The notes under the pieces were generated by a model, which was given only the letters and a program-made list of their open reading frames with translations, searched no databases and was not told the DNA's origin. Below, one piece after another: positions 36,228 to 46,002 of a DNA stretch of 64,000 nucleotides. Position 1 is the stretch's first letter. The number at the start of each line of letters is the position of its first letter. The translations under genes were made by a program, and so were the position numbers. The stretch spans positions 1 to 64,000 of the forward strand of contig CAZCYQ010000014.1 in NCBI GenBank assembly GCA_964503085.1, written 5' to 3'. Source of the stretch: Bin80 sp964503085 (GTDB lineage Bacteria; Bacteroidota; Rhodothermia; Rhodothermales; Bin80).

Positions 36228-36945
36228 AGTACGTGACCTTACGGTAGCCTATCGGGAAAGCCCGGTTTTGTGGGATATTGACCTGGACGTCCCCTCGGGT
36301 GCACTGATGGCCATTGTTGGTCCCAACGGTGCGGGCAAAACGACGCTGATACAAACGATTCTATCACTGGTCAAGCCAGCTGCCGGCCAAATTCGGGTCC
36401 TTGGTCAACCTTATCGAAGTGTAGCCTCTAGCGTGGGTTACGTTCCTCAGCGCGGGAGTGTGGATTGGGATTTTCCAACCAGTGCCATGGATGTTGTTAT
36501 GATGGGGTTGTATGGTCGTCTTGGATGGGTTCGTCGACCAGGACGCAGTGAGCGTATGGAGGCGATGGCCGCACTTGATCAGGTAGGTATGGCTGAATTG
36601 GCCCATCGTCAGATTAGCCAATTGTCCGGTGGGCAGCAACAACGCGTATTTTTGGCGCGGGCTCTGGTGCAGGATGCTCGCATCTACCTCATGGATGAAC
36701 CTCTGCAGGGTGTAGATGCAACAACAGAACGGACGATCATTGAGCTCCTCCGTACGCTGCAATCATTAGGCAAAACGGTCATGGTCGTACACCATGACCT
36801 GCAAACGGTATCCTCCTACTTTGATGAAGTGCTGCTATTGAATGTGCGACGGATTGCGAGTGGACCTGTTTCGGAAGTATTCACAGAAGCCAATTTGAGA
36901 CTTACCTACGGAGGCCGTGTTGCAATTATTAGGGGCGCAACGTAG
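36211..36945 (+). CDS. Metal ABC transporter ATP-binding protein
   Basis: A 244-residue ATPase; I start at the ATG at 36211 (MANAIEVRDL), inside the end of the binding-protein gene. Walker A is GPNGAGKTTL, the ABC signature LSGGQQQRVFLARAL, Walker B IYLMDEPLQGVD, and the H-loop VVHHDL. It energises uptake of the metal delivered by the lipoprotein and works with the two permeases that follow, 2 bp and about 1.1 kb downstream. Confidence 0.94.
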   Translation: MANAIEVRDLTVAYRESPVLWDIDLDVPSGALMAIVGPNGAGKTTLIQTILSLVKPAAGQIRVLGQPYRSVASSVGYVPQRGSVDWDFPTSAMDVVMMGLYGRLGWVRRPGRSERMEAMAALDQVGMAELAHRQISQLSGGQQQRVFLARALVQDARIYLMDEPLQGVDATTERTIIELLRTLQSLGKTVMVVHHDLQTVSSYFDEVLLLNVRRIASGPVSEVFTEANLRLTYGGRVAIIRGAT

Positions 36946-36947
36946 CC

Positions 36948-38060
36948 ATGGAGCAATTACTTGGTGACTATACGTTTCGTACAGTTGCCCTTGGGACGGC
37001 AATATTAGGCGCCATAAGCGGTGCGTTAGGAGCCTTTGCTGTACTGCGACGGCAGAGTCTACTGGGTGATGCGGTATCACATGCCGCCTTGCCAGGCGTT
37101 GGTCTGGCCTTTATAATTACCGGCAGCAAAGCTCCGCTAATTCTGATGGTGGGTGCAGGGCTCGCAGGATGGCTTGCGACAGTCGTGGTTTTAGTCATAA
37201 CCACAACGACACGGATCAAGTACGATGGTGCACTTGGTTTTGTACTGTCTGTGTTCTTTGGTATTGGCCTGGTTCTGCTCACATTCATTCAGAAATTTCC
37301 CGATGCAAGCCAAGCAGGGCTTGATTCATTTCTATTTGGCCAGGCTGCCGCACTCGTTGAGCAAGATGTGATTACCATAGCAGTTTTGGGTGGTTTGGCT
37401 TTGGTCGTTCTGGTCTTGTTCTGGAAAGAGTTCAAACTCCTATCCTTTGACCCTGAGTTTGCAAACAGCCTGGTATTGCCTGTGCGTCGGCTGGACCTTG
37501 GGCTGACTACGTTGCTGGTCGTTGCTATTGTTATTGGACTGCAGACGGTTGGTGTGGTGCTCATGAGTGCAATGATCATTGCCCCCGCAGCAGCTGCACG
37601 TCAGTGGACAGATAACTTGGGAATCATGGTATTGATTTCGATGGTGATAGGGGCATTTTCTGGAGTGGGCGGTGCCCTCTTGAGCACGAGCACATCAAAT
37701 CTGCCAACCGGCCCGACGATTGTCCTGTGTGCAAGCGGAGTTGTGTTGGTTTCTGTAATTATTGCTCCGCGTCGCGGACTGGTTTGGGAGCAGATCCGCC
37801 GAACGCTTCAGTCCCGAAGGCTTAGGAGCGAAGCCATTCTACTGGATCTCTTTGAACTGGCAAGGAAGCATGACAGTTTTGAGCATCCGCATATGGAAGC
37901 TGCTTTATTGGTAATGCATCCTGATGCGAGCACATTGCGTCGGCAGTTGCGCAGCCTACATTCCAAAGGGCTGATAAGTGTGCATTCAACCGGGGGCTGG
38001 GCATTAACACAGGAAGGGGCGAATACATGCAAGGAACTCTTGGCCAAACGTATGCGATGA
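36948..38060 (+). CDS. Metal ABC permease fused to C-terminal winged-helix domain (YtgCR-like)
   Basis: A 370-residue protein. Residues 1-275 are an ABC-3 family permease with eight or nine hydrophobic helices and the motifs LLGDAVSHAALPGVGLAF and MSAMIIAPAAAARQW. Residues 285-370 leave the membrane and look like a winged-helix DNA-binding domain (SEAILLDLFELARKHDSF, DASTLRRQLRSLHSKGLIS, then wing GGWALTQEG), similar to DtxR-family N-terminal domains. In Chlamydia, YtgCR is a permease-repressor fusion that is cleaved to free an iron-dependent repressor; the gene order here matches ytgA-B-CR-D. The usual metal-binding and dimer domain of DtxR is absent. Its stop overlaps the next start as ATGA. 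Confidence 0.85.
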   Translation: MEQLLGDYTFRTVALGTAILGAISGALGAFAVLRRQSLLGDAVSHAALPGVGLAFIITGSKAPLILMVGAGLAGWLATVVVLVITTTTRIKYDGALGFVLSVFFGIGLVLLTFIQKFPDASQAGLDSFLFGQAAALVEQDVITIAVLGGLALVVLVLFWKEFKLLSFDPEFANSLVLPVRRLDLGLTTLLVVAIVIGLQTVGVVLMSAMIIAPAAAARQWTDNLGIMVLISMVIGAFSGVGGALLSTSTSNLPTGPTIVLCASGVVLVSVIIAPRRGLVWEQIRRTLQSRRLRSEAILLDLFELARKHDSFEHPHMEAALLVMHPDASTLRRQLRSLHSKGLISVHSTGGWALTQEGANTCKELLAKRMR

Positions 38061-39169
38061 GCCCGATTCAGCTGGAAATTCAATTGGTCGCTGCCGTAGT
38101 TGCAGTTGCGTGTGCGCTTCCAGGTACTTTTCTTGTATTGCGGCGAATGGCTATGATGAGCGATGCCATCAGCCATGCAATCCTACCAGGTATCGTAGTT
38201 GGATTCTTCCTGACCGGCAACCTATCATCTCCAATTCTGATACTCGGTGGTGCAGCGACTGGGCTGCTTACGGTTGTGCTGGTTGAGTGGATGCGAAAGA
38301 CCAAACGTGTGCGCGAAGATGCTGCGATTGGGTTGGTTTTTTCGGCACTCTTCGCGGCTGGAGTAATTCTGATTGCCCGCTATGCAGGCGATGTGCACCT
38401 AGACACAGATGCCGTGCTCCTGGGGGAGTTGGCCTTTGCACCATTTGACCGCTTGCAAATTGCAGGGTACGATCTGGGTCCCCAATCCCTGTATTCCACC
38501 GGTTTGGTTGGACTGCTGTGTGCAACCTTCATAATGCTATTCTACAAGGAACTTAAGTTGGCCACGTTTGACAGCGCGCTCTGTGCCACACTGGGTTTTC
38601 TGCCGGGGTTGCTGCACTATGCACTCATGGGATTAGTATCCATGACAGCGGTCGCCGCATTTGATGCGGTCGGATCTATTTTGGTAGTGGCACTTATGGT
38701 CGGACCTCCCATCAGTGCATACTTGCTGACCAATCGACTTGATCGTATGATCCTGTATAGTATCCTCTTGGCGGTTACTGCCGCCGTTTCGGGATACTGG
38801 GTTGCACACCTGTTTGATGCTTCAATTGCAGGATGTATGGTCGCGATAGTGGGTGTCCAGTTCGGGATCCTGCTTTGCGTAGCCCCCAATCAGGGGCTAC
38901 TGGCTGCATGGCAGCGCAGAAAACGTCAAAGATGGCAGTTTGCAATCAAGATGCTTGTGATTCATTTGCTACAACATGAGGGCACACCTGAAGCTGAGCG
39001 GGAATGTCGGGTCGATCATCTTCAAGACCATATGGCTTGGGAAAAACCCTTTGCCGAGAATGTAGTCTCTCGGGCAGCCGCACAGAGATTATTGCATTTG
39101 GTCGGAGAGTCCCTGGAGTTGACGGCAACGGGGCGTGAATTGGCGCGCGATGCAATCGTACACCGCTGA
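38057..39169 (+). CDS. Second metal ABC permease with C-terminal HTH-like extension
   Basis: A 370-residue ABC-3 permease started at the ATG at 38057, overlapping the previous stop by 4 bp. Hydrophobic helices span about 8-288, with MSDAISHAILPGIVVGF and DAVGSILVVALMVGPPISAY as family motifs. Residues 291-370 are a soluble basic-to-acidic tail (KMLVIHLLQHEGTPEAE ... VSRAAAQRLLHLVGESLELTATGRELARDA) with the length and pattern of a winged-helix domain, weaker than in the first permease. Last clear gene of the metal importer operon. Confidence 0.85.
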   Translation: MSPIQLEIQLVAAVVAVACALPGTFLVLRRMAMMSDAISHAILPGIVVGFFLTGNLSSPILILGGAATGLLTVVLVEWMRKTKRVREDAAIGLVFSALFAAGVILIARYAGDVHLDTDAVLLGELAFAPFDRLQIAGYDLGPQSLYSTGLVGLLCATFIMLFYKELKLATFDSALCATLGFLPGLLHYALMGLVSMTAVAAFDAVGSILVVALMVGPPISAYLLTNRLDRMILYSILLAVTAAVSGYWVAHLFDASIAGCMVAIVGVQFGILLCVAPNQGLLAAWQRRKRQRWQFAIKMLVIHLLQHEGTPEAERECRVDHLQDHMAWEKPFAENVVSRAAAQRLLHLVGESLELTATGRELARDAIVHR

Positions 39170-39598
39170 GAAAATCTGGAAAGAATTGGCCGGAAAGTCA
39201 CGCGCAAGACTCAACGCAGGGCTTGCAGGCCTTTGTTTATTTGGCGACGCCTCACCAATTATAGTGGGAGCTACTGAAAAATCAGACACTTCACTGGAGA
39301 TCAAGATCACCCCGCAAAGCTTAATCCAGTGTGCGAAAAACGAGTTAGTTGGAGTTCCCCTGAACAGAAGGTTCGTTTTCACTATACATCGCCATAAGAT
39401 TGAATTCTGAAATGCAAGGCGTGATCGCCCCCTTTTCTTGGGAGCGTGAGCCAAAAGCGGTGCGATGATCGCTATCCATTTTGCTGTCGGAGGTCCCTAG
39501 CAATTACGGTGTCTCGACCAGACAGGTGCATGTATCCACCACCGCGCGGGAGGGCATGTCAAGTGATCCCAGCGTTGAACCTGCCCACCGAGTGCCTA
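39170..39598. other. Intergenic region after metal operon
   Basis: No convincing gene. An 86-codon frame starts at the ATG at 39150, inside the end of the second permease, and ends at 39410; its product (MQSYTAEKIWK...) is unlike any family I know and may be chance. The rest is broken in all frames and adjoins the Fic pseudogene. Confidence 0.3.
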
Positions 39599-40289
39599 CT
39601 ATGGTTGAAATGTACCCTGATCAAGTAGCAGGTCTGCGATTACGGATTCCAATCTGGCAAGTCCGTGGCCCGCATCAGCCATTTTGAGAGCTGAATATTA
39701 TTCTGGATGCCCATTCAAGCGTTCCGGCAAAATTGGTGCCCAGCAAGCCAGCATTGGGCATGGTTGCATATCACAAAGTAAGATGCTGCCCTAGCCGTCC
39801 TGCCATTTCCGTTTACGAATGGATGGATCCAGTTGATTCGCCAAAGAACGTATGCAGCCGATGAAATCGGAGTAAACTCTGACCACCAGCGATTGACGTG
39901 ATTAACCATGTCGTCCATCAGTGGCGGAGCCCTGATGTGCATCGGTGGCTCATTATCCCCCCAGTCACTTCACACGGTCTGTATTGTCCTGCATACGCGT
40001 GTAGACAACTGATTGCATGGAAGTTTAGGGCCTTGATTACGGCTTGCGACAAAAAAGAGGTTCCTGATTGAATTGCCGCCTCAACCAAGTCCTCAATAAA
40101 GTCAAGCTGCCGTTGTCGGTTGGCCGCATCCAGTGTCCGATAAACAGGATGGGTTGCAGATGGGAATAATATAGCTAAGTCCGCGCGTTGAGTGGTAGAA
40201 CCGACGGTTTTATTCCCAAAATGCCTGAAAATCTTCCTTCTAGGTCCATCTCGTCTACCATATCTTTAAAATTAGCTTCCGCTGAACTT
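39599..40289 (-). pseudogene. Decayed Fic-family AMPylator/toxin gene
   Basis: Read on the minus strand, three frames together give a Fic protein. Frame one (near 40289-40185) reads ...DMVDEMDLEGRFSGIL... A shift then leads to a long frame down to a TGA at 39715 containing HPVYRTLDAANRQRQL and the Fic signature HPFVNGNGRTAR (39790-39825). A second shift leads to the typical helical tail YSALKMADAGHGLARLE, with an in-frame TAA at 39698-39700, ending at 39599. The catalytic motif is intact, but at least two frameshifts and one stop destroy the gene. Intact relatives transfer AMP to target proteins. N-terminal limit uncertain. Confidence 0.72.
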
Positions 40290-40821
40290 TATCTATGGCC
40301 CCTACTACGGCCCAAATGGTTCGGAATAAGTGAAGCGGTGGATGCATTACAGTTCGGGCTCACGGGCCAGATCTAACAACTTATTGGCAGGGGAACTGGT
40401 AAATTGATGTTCAAAGAATTGGGGTATCCCCAGGCTTCATGGAGAATTATTATCTGGGATACAGGCAGATCCAACTTTCCGACCCTAGTAATCCGAGCAG
40501 CTAGTTTTGGGCGCACAAACGCGGTTGTAGGATTCCTGCCTCAACACATGGCTGGATTTCGCTAAACCAACTCTTCTTTCAACTACAAACTCGTTCCGCA
40601 CTTTGAATCGGTCTACTGTATCTCCAGGAACTGACATGTGCCAGTTCACGACTGATGCCTAAGGCGTTGACGGAGAACCAAATAGTGTTTACCAATGCTA
40701 GGTGGTTGTCTTGTGCGGCAGGTAGAGATACGAGACACCCAGCAACGCGACTGCACGCAAGATTCGGAACCGCTAAAGACTGAAGTCTGTTTTACAAGCT
40801 TTGATATGGCATCTCCCTGTG
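40290..40821. other. Gene-free stretch upstream of AAA ATPase
   Basis: About 530 bp with no open frame that looks like protein. A short minus-strand piece next to the Fic pseudogene (around 40290-40340) may be its N-terminal remnant in another frame. A small palindrome GGGGTATCCCC lies near 40422-40432. No tRNA, repeat or clear promoter is seen. Confidence 0.3.
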
Positions 40822-42015
40822 ATGGCTAAATCTCGGCATACATCATCCAAGTTCATTCCTGACCGTGGTCCCGCCAGATATTTTCACGGACGAAAAAAGA
40901 TTCTGCGCAATTTTAACGAACTTCTTCAATACGCGTCTGAAAAAACATGGGGGACGATCTTCCTTATCCAAGGTGCCCCAGGCGCGGGAAAAAGTGCTCT
41001 GCTTCATGAATGTGAAAAATTGGCAGAAAGCAGTGGATGGAAAACATCAAGGATTCATGCGCCTGCTCTTTGGGATCTGGATGAACTGAGACAGTCCCTT
41101 GATTCAAGAAGAAAACTCAACGTTGAAGGTGGGGCGGCAAAGATTGCAATTCCAGGCATTGCAGAAGCGGGAGTCAGCGCGGAATTGCCTCCCCAGACCG
41201 TGAAGGGCCTACTACAAAAAGGGAAAGCCCCATTGCTGCTTATCCTGGATGAAGCACAGGTGCTGGGAACGACCAACAAACCTTCTGGGGAGCAAGCCAA
41301 GATTGCGTCCAACGTACTTGATGTGGTCCACAACGGCACGCTAGGTCGGCCTGTGGTGTTGATAGCTGGTGGGTTGGGGACAACATTGAAATCCTTTGAA
41401 GAACTTGGAATTTCGTGGTTTGCAGAGGATTGTTTTGTGGAACTAGGAGCGTTGAGCAGGAAATCTGAGCGTGCGGTGATCCAGGATTGGCTTAATAAGG
41501 AGGGAAGAGCCAAGGGAGATCCAACGGCATGGATTGATGCGATTGCGAAGGAAACGCAGGGGTGGCCCAGACATGTTCAATCTTATTCGAAACGTGCCGC
41601 AGATTATCTTGAAGCGAGGGACGGGACCATGACTGTCAATGGATTAAGAGCCGTACTGAAAGCGGGTCAAAAGGGTCGAGCGGTGTATTACAAGCAACGC
41701 GTAGATCGTTTTCGTGGAGATCAGATCCGGTGTCTGGCAATGTCCATGGCGGGTGTTCCCCAAGGAAAACCTGCTGAGTTTAAAGATATAATGTCTTTGC
41801 TGGTGAATGAGTATGGCGAAAGTAAGGCGAAAGAATTGTTTGATCGCTTTATAGAAAAGGGACTACTTGAGGAGAGCGGGATTGGATACGCTGTTCCTAT
41901 CCCGTCCATGCATACATGGCTGACGGAAGAATATGCCTCCGAGAAAATAGAATTCCAACCAGACTCCCAGTCCGATCGGATCTCGAACAAACTGAACCGA
42001 GGGATGGAGCGCTAA
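40822..42015 (+). CDS. Orphan AAA ATPase with C-terminal winged-helix-like region
   Basis: A 397-residue protein; I choose the ATG at 40822 (MAKSRHTSSK) over an in-frame TTG at 40801. Walker A is GAPGAGKSALL (51-61), Walker B PLLLILDEAQ with Asp143-Glu144, followed by a sensor-like LIAGGLG. The C-terminal third (about 300-390) resembles the helical and winged-helix end of ORC/MalT-type ATPases. A Gly/Ala-rich loop lies at about 100-122. No partner gene is adjacent; upstream is the Fic pseudogene and a gene-free stretch. Function not recognised; accessory origin is likely from context. Confidence 0.75.
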   Translation: MAKSRHTSSKFIPDRGPARYFHGRKKILRNFNELLQYASEKTWGTIFLIQGAPGAGKSALLHECEKLAESSGWKTSRIHAPALWDLDELRQSLDSRRKLNVEGGAAKIAIPGIAEAGVSAELPPQTVKGLLQKGKAPLLLILDEAQVLGTTNKPSGEQAKIASNVLDVVHNGTLGRPVVLIAGGLGTTLKSFEELGISWFAEDCFVELGALSRKSERAVIQDWLNKEGRAKGDPTAWIDAIAKETQGWPRHVQSYSKRAADYLEARDGTMTVNGLRAVLKAGQKGRAVYYKQRVDRFRGDQIRCLAMSMAGVPQGKPAEFKDIMSLLVNEYGESKAKELFDRFIEKGLLEESGIGYAVPIPSMHTWLTEEYASEKIEFQPDSQSDRISNKLNRGMER

Positions 42016-42117
42016 TTCAAGCGCGTCTCGGGGCCAAATTGATCCCTGTCCTTTATTGGTTCGTTAGGTCTCGGAATGACTGAAGTCCCCGTTCTTGAAA
42101 CGAACAGGAAGCGAAGA

Positions 42118-44526
42118 CTACGCTGTTCGCGTTTTAGGCTTGCGGGAAGGAGACCTATGCAATGCCGTAGCTCGCCGTGCCGCGGATAGGAGGACCCCCC
42201 CACTCAGCAGGATAATGCCGATCCATACCAGACTGATTGCCGGTTTTTCCTGAGCCTGGACGATCACGTAGTCAGGTCCGGTTGCACCATCAAGCGTAAG
42301 CGTGATCTCTCCGGTGTCGACGTTCATATTTGTGAAGTAGTATCCAACCCCATCTGAGTGTGCAGGAATAGCGTTCACGCTGCGATCTGCTCGTATGGCG
42401 TAAATCGGTGTAATCTCTTCAATCAGGTTGGTGGTCATATTGGCTATCTGCAGCACTGCACCTACGGCAATCTCTAAACGGGCGGCTTCATCCTCGCTCA
42501 TAACAGATTGGATATCCGGTGAAATATCGAAACCGGTGAAGGTGACCCGATATGCGCCATTGCCCACTAGGGTACTTTGTCCGCGGCGCAGGGTAATCTC
42601 ATTGCCTGAACTGTTGTCGTCCACCATAGCACGTGGGGTGACGGCGACAAAGATGTCCTTTTCGAAGTACAGTTTTAGATCAGGATGCTGAATCCATTGG
42701 CCCGTATTTGATTCATAGGCTACGGGTTTGAGACGAAAGGATTGTCCGCCGGGATCCTTGAAGTCAAGCACAAAGCGTGTATGGCCCCGTTCGCCAGGTT
42801 CGGTGCCAGCATAGGCCACCTCATATCCTGCAACAGAAACAACCTGACCTTGCTCAACGACAAAGTTATTTCGGTCACTACCTCGCGGTGCATCAGAAAT
42901 CGCACGACTGAACCCCGAGGAGGCAATGATGCCGATAACCATAATGCCCAGTCCCACATGTGCGAGTGCCCCGCCAGCCAGTTTCAGGTTTCCTCGTCCA
43001 ACGCGCCAAAGCACAGCGGCATTGCCGTAAAGTGCAAAAAATGACACGAAAAGAAGGAGCATTAATTGTATGCCGTATCCATGGCGCTGCCAGAAGCTCT
43101 CCCCTGAGGCGGCGGTTTCTGCTGCAAACGGTGTCAAGACCAACACAATACCAGTACTCACACTGGCGAGGAGCACCGGCCAAAGCAATACACGATTCAC
43201 CTTCTGGACGTTCATCTTGGTCCACCAGAAAAGTTGTCCCAGTCCAGCCAGAAACAGGATACCAACCGTTAGCGGAAGCGTCCAGCTGTTGTAAAAATCA
43301 ATGGGTACGGCTGCCGGGTTATTGCGGAACAGTTGTCCAAAAATCGGAGCACTTGTGCCCAGAATAACGACAGCCCCGACGACAGTCAGGAGTACGGACC
43401 CTGAGAATACCAAAAACTCGCGTGAAAGAAAATGGGCTTCCTGCTGTGCGCTCGGAAGTTCACGGTAACGCCAGGCAAACAACCCGAAACCCAACAGACC
43501 CATTACTAGGATCCAGATCAGGAGCTGGTTATACAGTCCAAGGTCGACGAAGGCATGCACGGAAGCATCTCCTAGTATGCCACTGCGGGTGAGAAAAGTG
43601 GAGTACACGACCAGCATATAGGCTAGGATGGACAGGAAGAGTGCTGCTTTGTGTCCGATCCCTCCCTTGCGCTGAATGAGCATCAAGTGAATGGCAGCCA
43701 CACCGATGATCCACGGTACGAAAGAAGAATTCTCTACGGGATCCCAAGCCCAGTATCCGCCAAAATTAAGCGTTTCATAGGCCCAGTATCCGCCCATGGC
43801 AATCCCCACTCCCAGACACATAGCGCTGATAAGCGTCCAGGGAAGTGCAGGTCGGACCCATTGGACGTATTGTCGCTTCCACAGCGCAACCACAGCAAAA
43901 GCGAACGGTGCAATCATGGTGGTGAAGCCCACAAAAAGCATTGGCGGGTGGATCACCATCCAGTAGTTTTGCAATAGATCATTCAGGCCAGTGCCATCTG
44001 CAGGCACAAAGTCAGGGTTTGACTGGAAGATCGGGGCATCCGGATTGGCTTCTGCAATTGTGGCAAAGGGGGCGGCGCCGATTTCGACAGGGCCAAGCTT
44101 GATTCCTACAATCATTGTGAGGAGAAAGACCTGGCAGAATGCTACGACGGCCATCACCGGCGCCTTGTAACCGGGTGCGGCCCAACGCAAAAGTGCAAAC
44201 CCCATCAAGCAGTTCATGATAATCCAAAGCAGGAAGGATCCTTCCTGCCCCTCCCAACTGGCAGAGAACAGAAAATGAAAGGGCAGGTCCAGAGATGAAT
44301 GAGCCCAAACGTAGTTGTATTGGAACTGATGGGTCGCTATGAGAACGATAAGGAGGAGCCATGCACTGAAAAGACAGATTGTCATCACTCCCCAGAGCAG
44401 TTTGCCCAGGCGATAAAAGTCTACATCATCGTTCTTGAATTCTGCGGCACGGTAGAATGCGAAGACCGACAGAATGCAACTGACAAAAGCAGTCAGAATC
44501 AATAGATGTCCAATAATGCCTGACAT
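42118..44526 (-). CDS. ccmF: Cytochrome c maturation heme lyase subunit CcmF/CcsA type
   Basis: An 802-residue inner-membrane protein with about 14 hydrophobic helices. The heme-handling tryptophan-rich motif (WEGQEGSFLLW near 90, and WAWDPVENSSFVPW near 255-270) marks the CcmF family, which attaches heme to CxxCH apocytochromes in the periplasm. The C-terminal soluble part (about 560-760) is the usual periplasmic loop before a last helix. It lies 6 bp after mpl on the same strand. It is the likely maturase for the two seven-heme proteins at 28267-32225; other ccm genes are not in the window. Confidence 0.93.
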   Translation of the reverse strand: MSGIIGHLLILTAFVSCILSVFAFYRAAEFKNDDVDFYRLGKLLWGVMTICLFSAWLLLIVLIATHQFQYNYVWAHSSLDLPFHFLFSASWEGQEGSFLLWIIMNCLMGFALLRWAAPGYKAPVMAVVAFCQVFLLTMIVGIKLGPVEIGAAPFATIAEANPDAPIFQSNPDFVPADGTGLNDLLQNYWMVIHPPMLFVGFTTMIAPFAFAVVALWKRQYVQWVRPALPWTLISAMCLGVGIAMGGYWAYETLNFGGYWAWDPVENSSFVPWIIGVAAIHLMLIQRKGGIGHKAALFLSILAYMLVVYSTFLTRSGILGDASVHAFVDLGLYNQLLIWILVMGLLGFGLFAWRYRELPSAQQEAHFLSREFLVFSGSVLLTVVGAVVILGTSAPIFGQLFRNNPAAVPIDFYNSWTLPLTVGILFLAGLGQLFWWTKMNVQKVNRVLLWPVLLASVSTGIVLVLTPFAAETAASGESFWQRHGYGIQLMLLLFVSFFALYGNAAVLWRVGRGNLKLAGGALAHVGLGIMVIGIIASSGFSRAISDAPRGSDRNNFVVEQGQVVSVAGYEVAYAGTEPGERGHTRFVLDFKDPGGQSFRLKPVAYESNTGQWIQHPDLKLYFEKDIFVAVTPRAMVDDNSSGNEITLRRGQSTLVGNGAYRVTFTGFDISPDIQSVMSEDEAARLEIAVGAVLQIANMTTNLIEEITPIYAIRADRSVNAIPAHSDGVGYYFTNMNVDTGEITLTLDGATGPDYVIVQAQEKPAISLVWIGIILLSGGVLLSAARRATALHRSPSRKPKTRTA

Positions 44527-44532
44527 ATGCAG

Positions 44533-46002
44533 CTAGCCGCTACAGCGTGTAGAGAGATAGTCCAGTAAATCCTTGTGCAGACCTCCAAAGCCTCCGTTAC
44601 TCATGATAAGGATAACATCATCGGGTCGGGCCTCCTGAAGCAGAGGCTCCATTAATTGGGGTACGGATGCAAAAGCGTGCGCTTCAGTGCCGGATTTACG
44701 GATATGATCAAGAACTACATCAATATTCATGAACCGTTCAGGAGCATCATTGTGCCGAAAGGAAGGCGAACAAAGATAAGCCACTTCGGCGTCCTTGAAT
44801 GCTTCGCCATATGGAATTTCAAAAATTTTCCGTCGACTGGAATTGGAACGCGGCTCAAAGACTGCCAGGATCCGGCGATTAGGCCAGCGTTCGCCTGCTG
44901 CTTGAATCGTTGCACGTACAGCAGTTGGATGATGTGCAAAATCATCCACGACCAGAATACCGCCGGGTTCCCCAAGGACCTCCTGTCGCCGTTTAACTCC
45001 GGGAAAGGATGCTAGACCGTGGGCGACCTCGTCTGCCGTTAATCCTTCATGCAGCGCCACGGTACTCGCTGCGAGGGCATTGCGGAGATTATGATGTCCA
45101 TTCATTGGAAGGAACATAGTACCCAGATCTCGCCCACAATGCACCAGGTTGAATTGTACGCCATCTTCTGTTGCCTCAGTGATACGTCCAACCACATCAT
45201 GCTTGTCGCTAAGTCCATACGTGAGTACAGGAGCACGACTAGAGAGTCGGGCCGCAGCAGGATCATCTCCACAGACGACTAGCAATCCGTCCGCAGGTAC
45301 CAGGTCTGCAAAGGCAATGAACGCTTCCTGATATTCATCCCACGATGCGTAGATGTCGGCGTGGTCAAACTCCATAGAAGTCACAATGGCAACCTGCGGC
45401 GCATAGTGCAAGAATTTGGGCTGCTTGTCAAAATAGGCGCTGTCGTACTCATCGCCCTCTACGACAAACTGCGGTCCAGTACCAATGGAATAGCTTTTTT
45501 CGAGTCCCCGGAGAACGCCTCCAACCAGAAACCCTGGGTTGCGGCCGGCCGAGTACAGCAAGTGTACCAGAAGCCCCGTTGTTGTTGTTTTTCCATGCGT
45601 CCCGGCAACCACTAGACTCCGGCGCTTAAGCAGAAAAAAATGACGTAAAGCCTCCGGCAACGAAAGCTGGGGCAGAGACTGCTCCCGTGCTACTGTTGCT
45701 TCAACATGTGTCGGCGTACATGCATTGCCGGTGATAACCAGATCAGGTGTAGGGGCGAGGTTCTCCACCGTGTACCCGTTGTGTACAGATATGCCTTGTT
45801 TTTCTAGGAAAGTACTCATCGGTGGATACACATTGCTGTCGGATCCACGCACTGCGTACCCCGCCTCTTTGAGGAGTCCTGCGAGGGCGCCCATGCCCGT
45901 ACCACAGATACCAATCAGGTATATGTCGCGTGTATGGGGTTTAGGCGGGGGTCTTTCAAAGATTCGCAGATTCGCATCAGCGAAATCCCCCAGATTTCTC
46001 AT
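44533..46002 (-). CDS. mpl: UDP-MurNAc:L-Ala-gamma-D-Glu-meso-DAP ligase (murein recycling)
   Basis: A 489-residue Mur ligase that joins recovered murein tripeptide to UDP-MurNAc. N-terminal GICGTGMGALAGLL binds the UDP sugar; the ATP site is VVAGTHGKTTTTGLL near 111; the central domain holds EGDEYDSAYFDK and EFDHADIYAS. The Mpl-type motifs in the middle domain and the length fit Mpl better than MurC. Its start overlaps the RND pump stop by 4 bp, and ccmF follows 6 bp later. It shows peptidoglycan with meso-DAP and a recycling route. Confidence 0.93.
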   Translation of the reverse strand: MRNLGDFADANLRIFERPPPKPHTRDIYLIGICGTGMGALAGLLKEAGYAVRGSDSNVYPPMSTFLEKQGISVHNGYTVENLAPTPDLVITGNACTPTHVEATVAREQSLPQLSLPEALRHFFLLKRRSLVVAGTHGKTTTTGLLVHLLYSAGRNPGFLVGGVLRGLEKSYSIGTGPQFVVEGDEYDSAYFDKQPKFLHYAPQVAIVTSMEFDHADIYASWDEYQEAFIAFADLVPADGLLVVCGDDPAAARLSSRAPVLTYGLSDKHDVVGRITEATEDGVQFNLVHCGRDLGTMFLPMNGHHNLRNALAASTVALHEGLTADEVAHGLASFPGVKRRQEVLGEPGGILVVDDFAHHPTAVRATIQAAGERWPNRRILAVFEPRSNSSRRKIFEIPYGEAFKDAEVAYLCSPSFRHNDAPERFMNIDVVLDHIRKSGTEAHAFASVPQLMEPLLQEARPDDVILIMSNGGFGGLHKDLLDYLSTRCSG

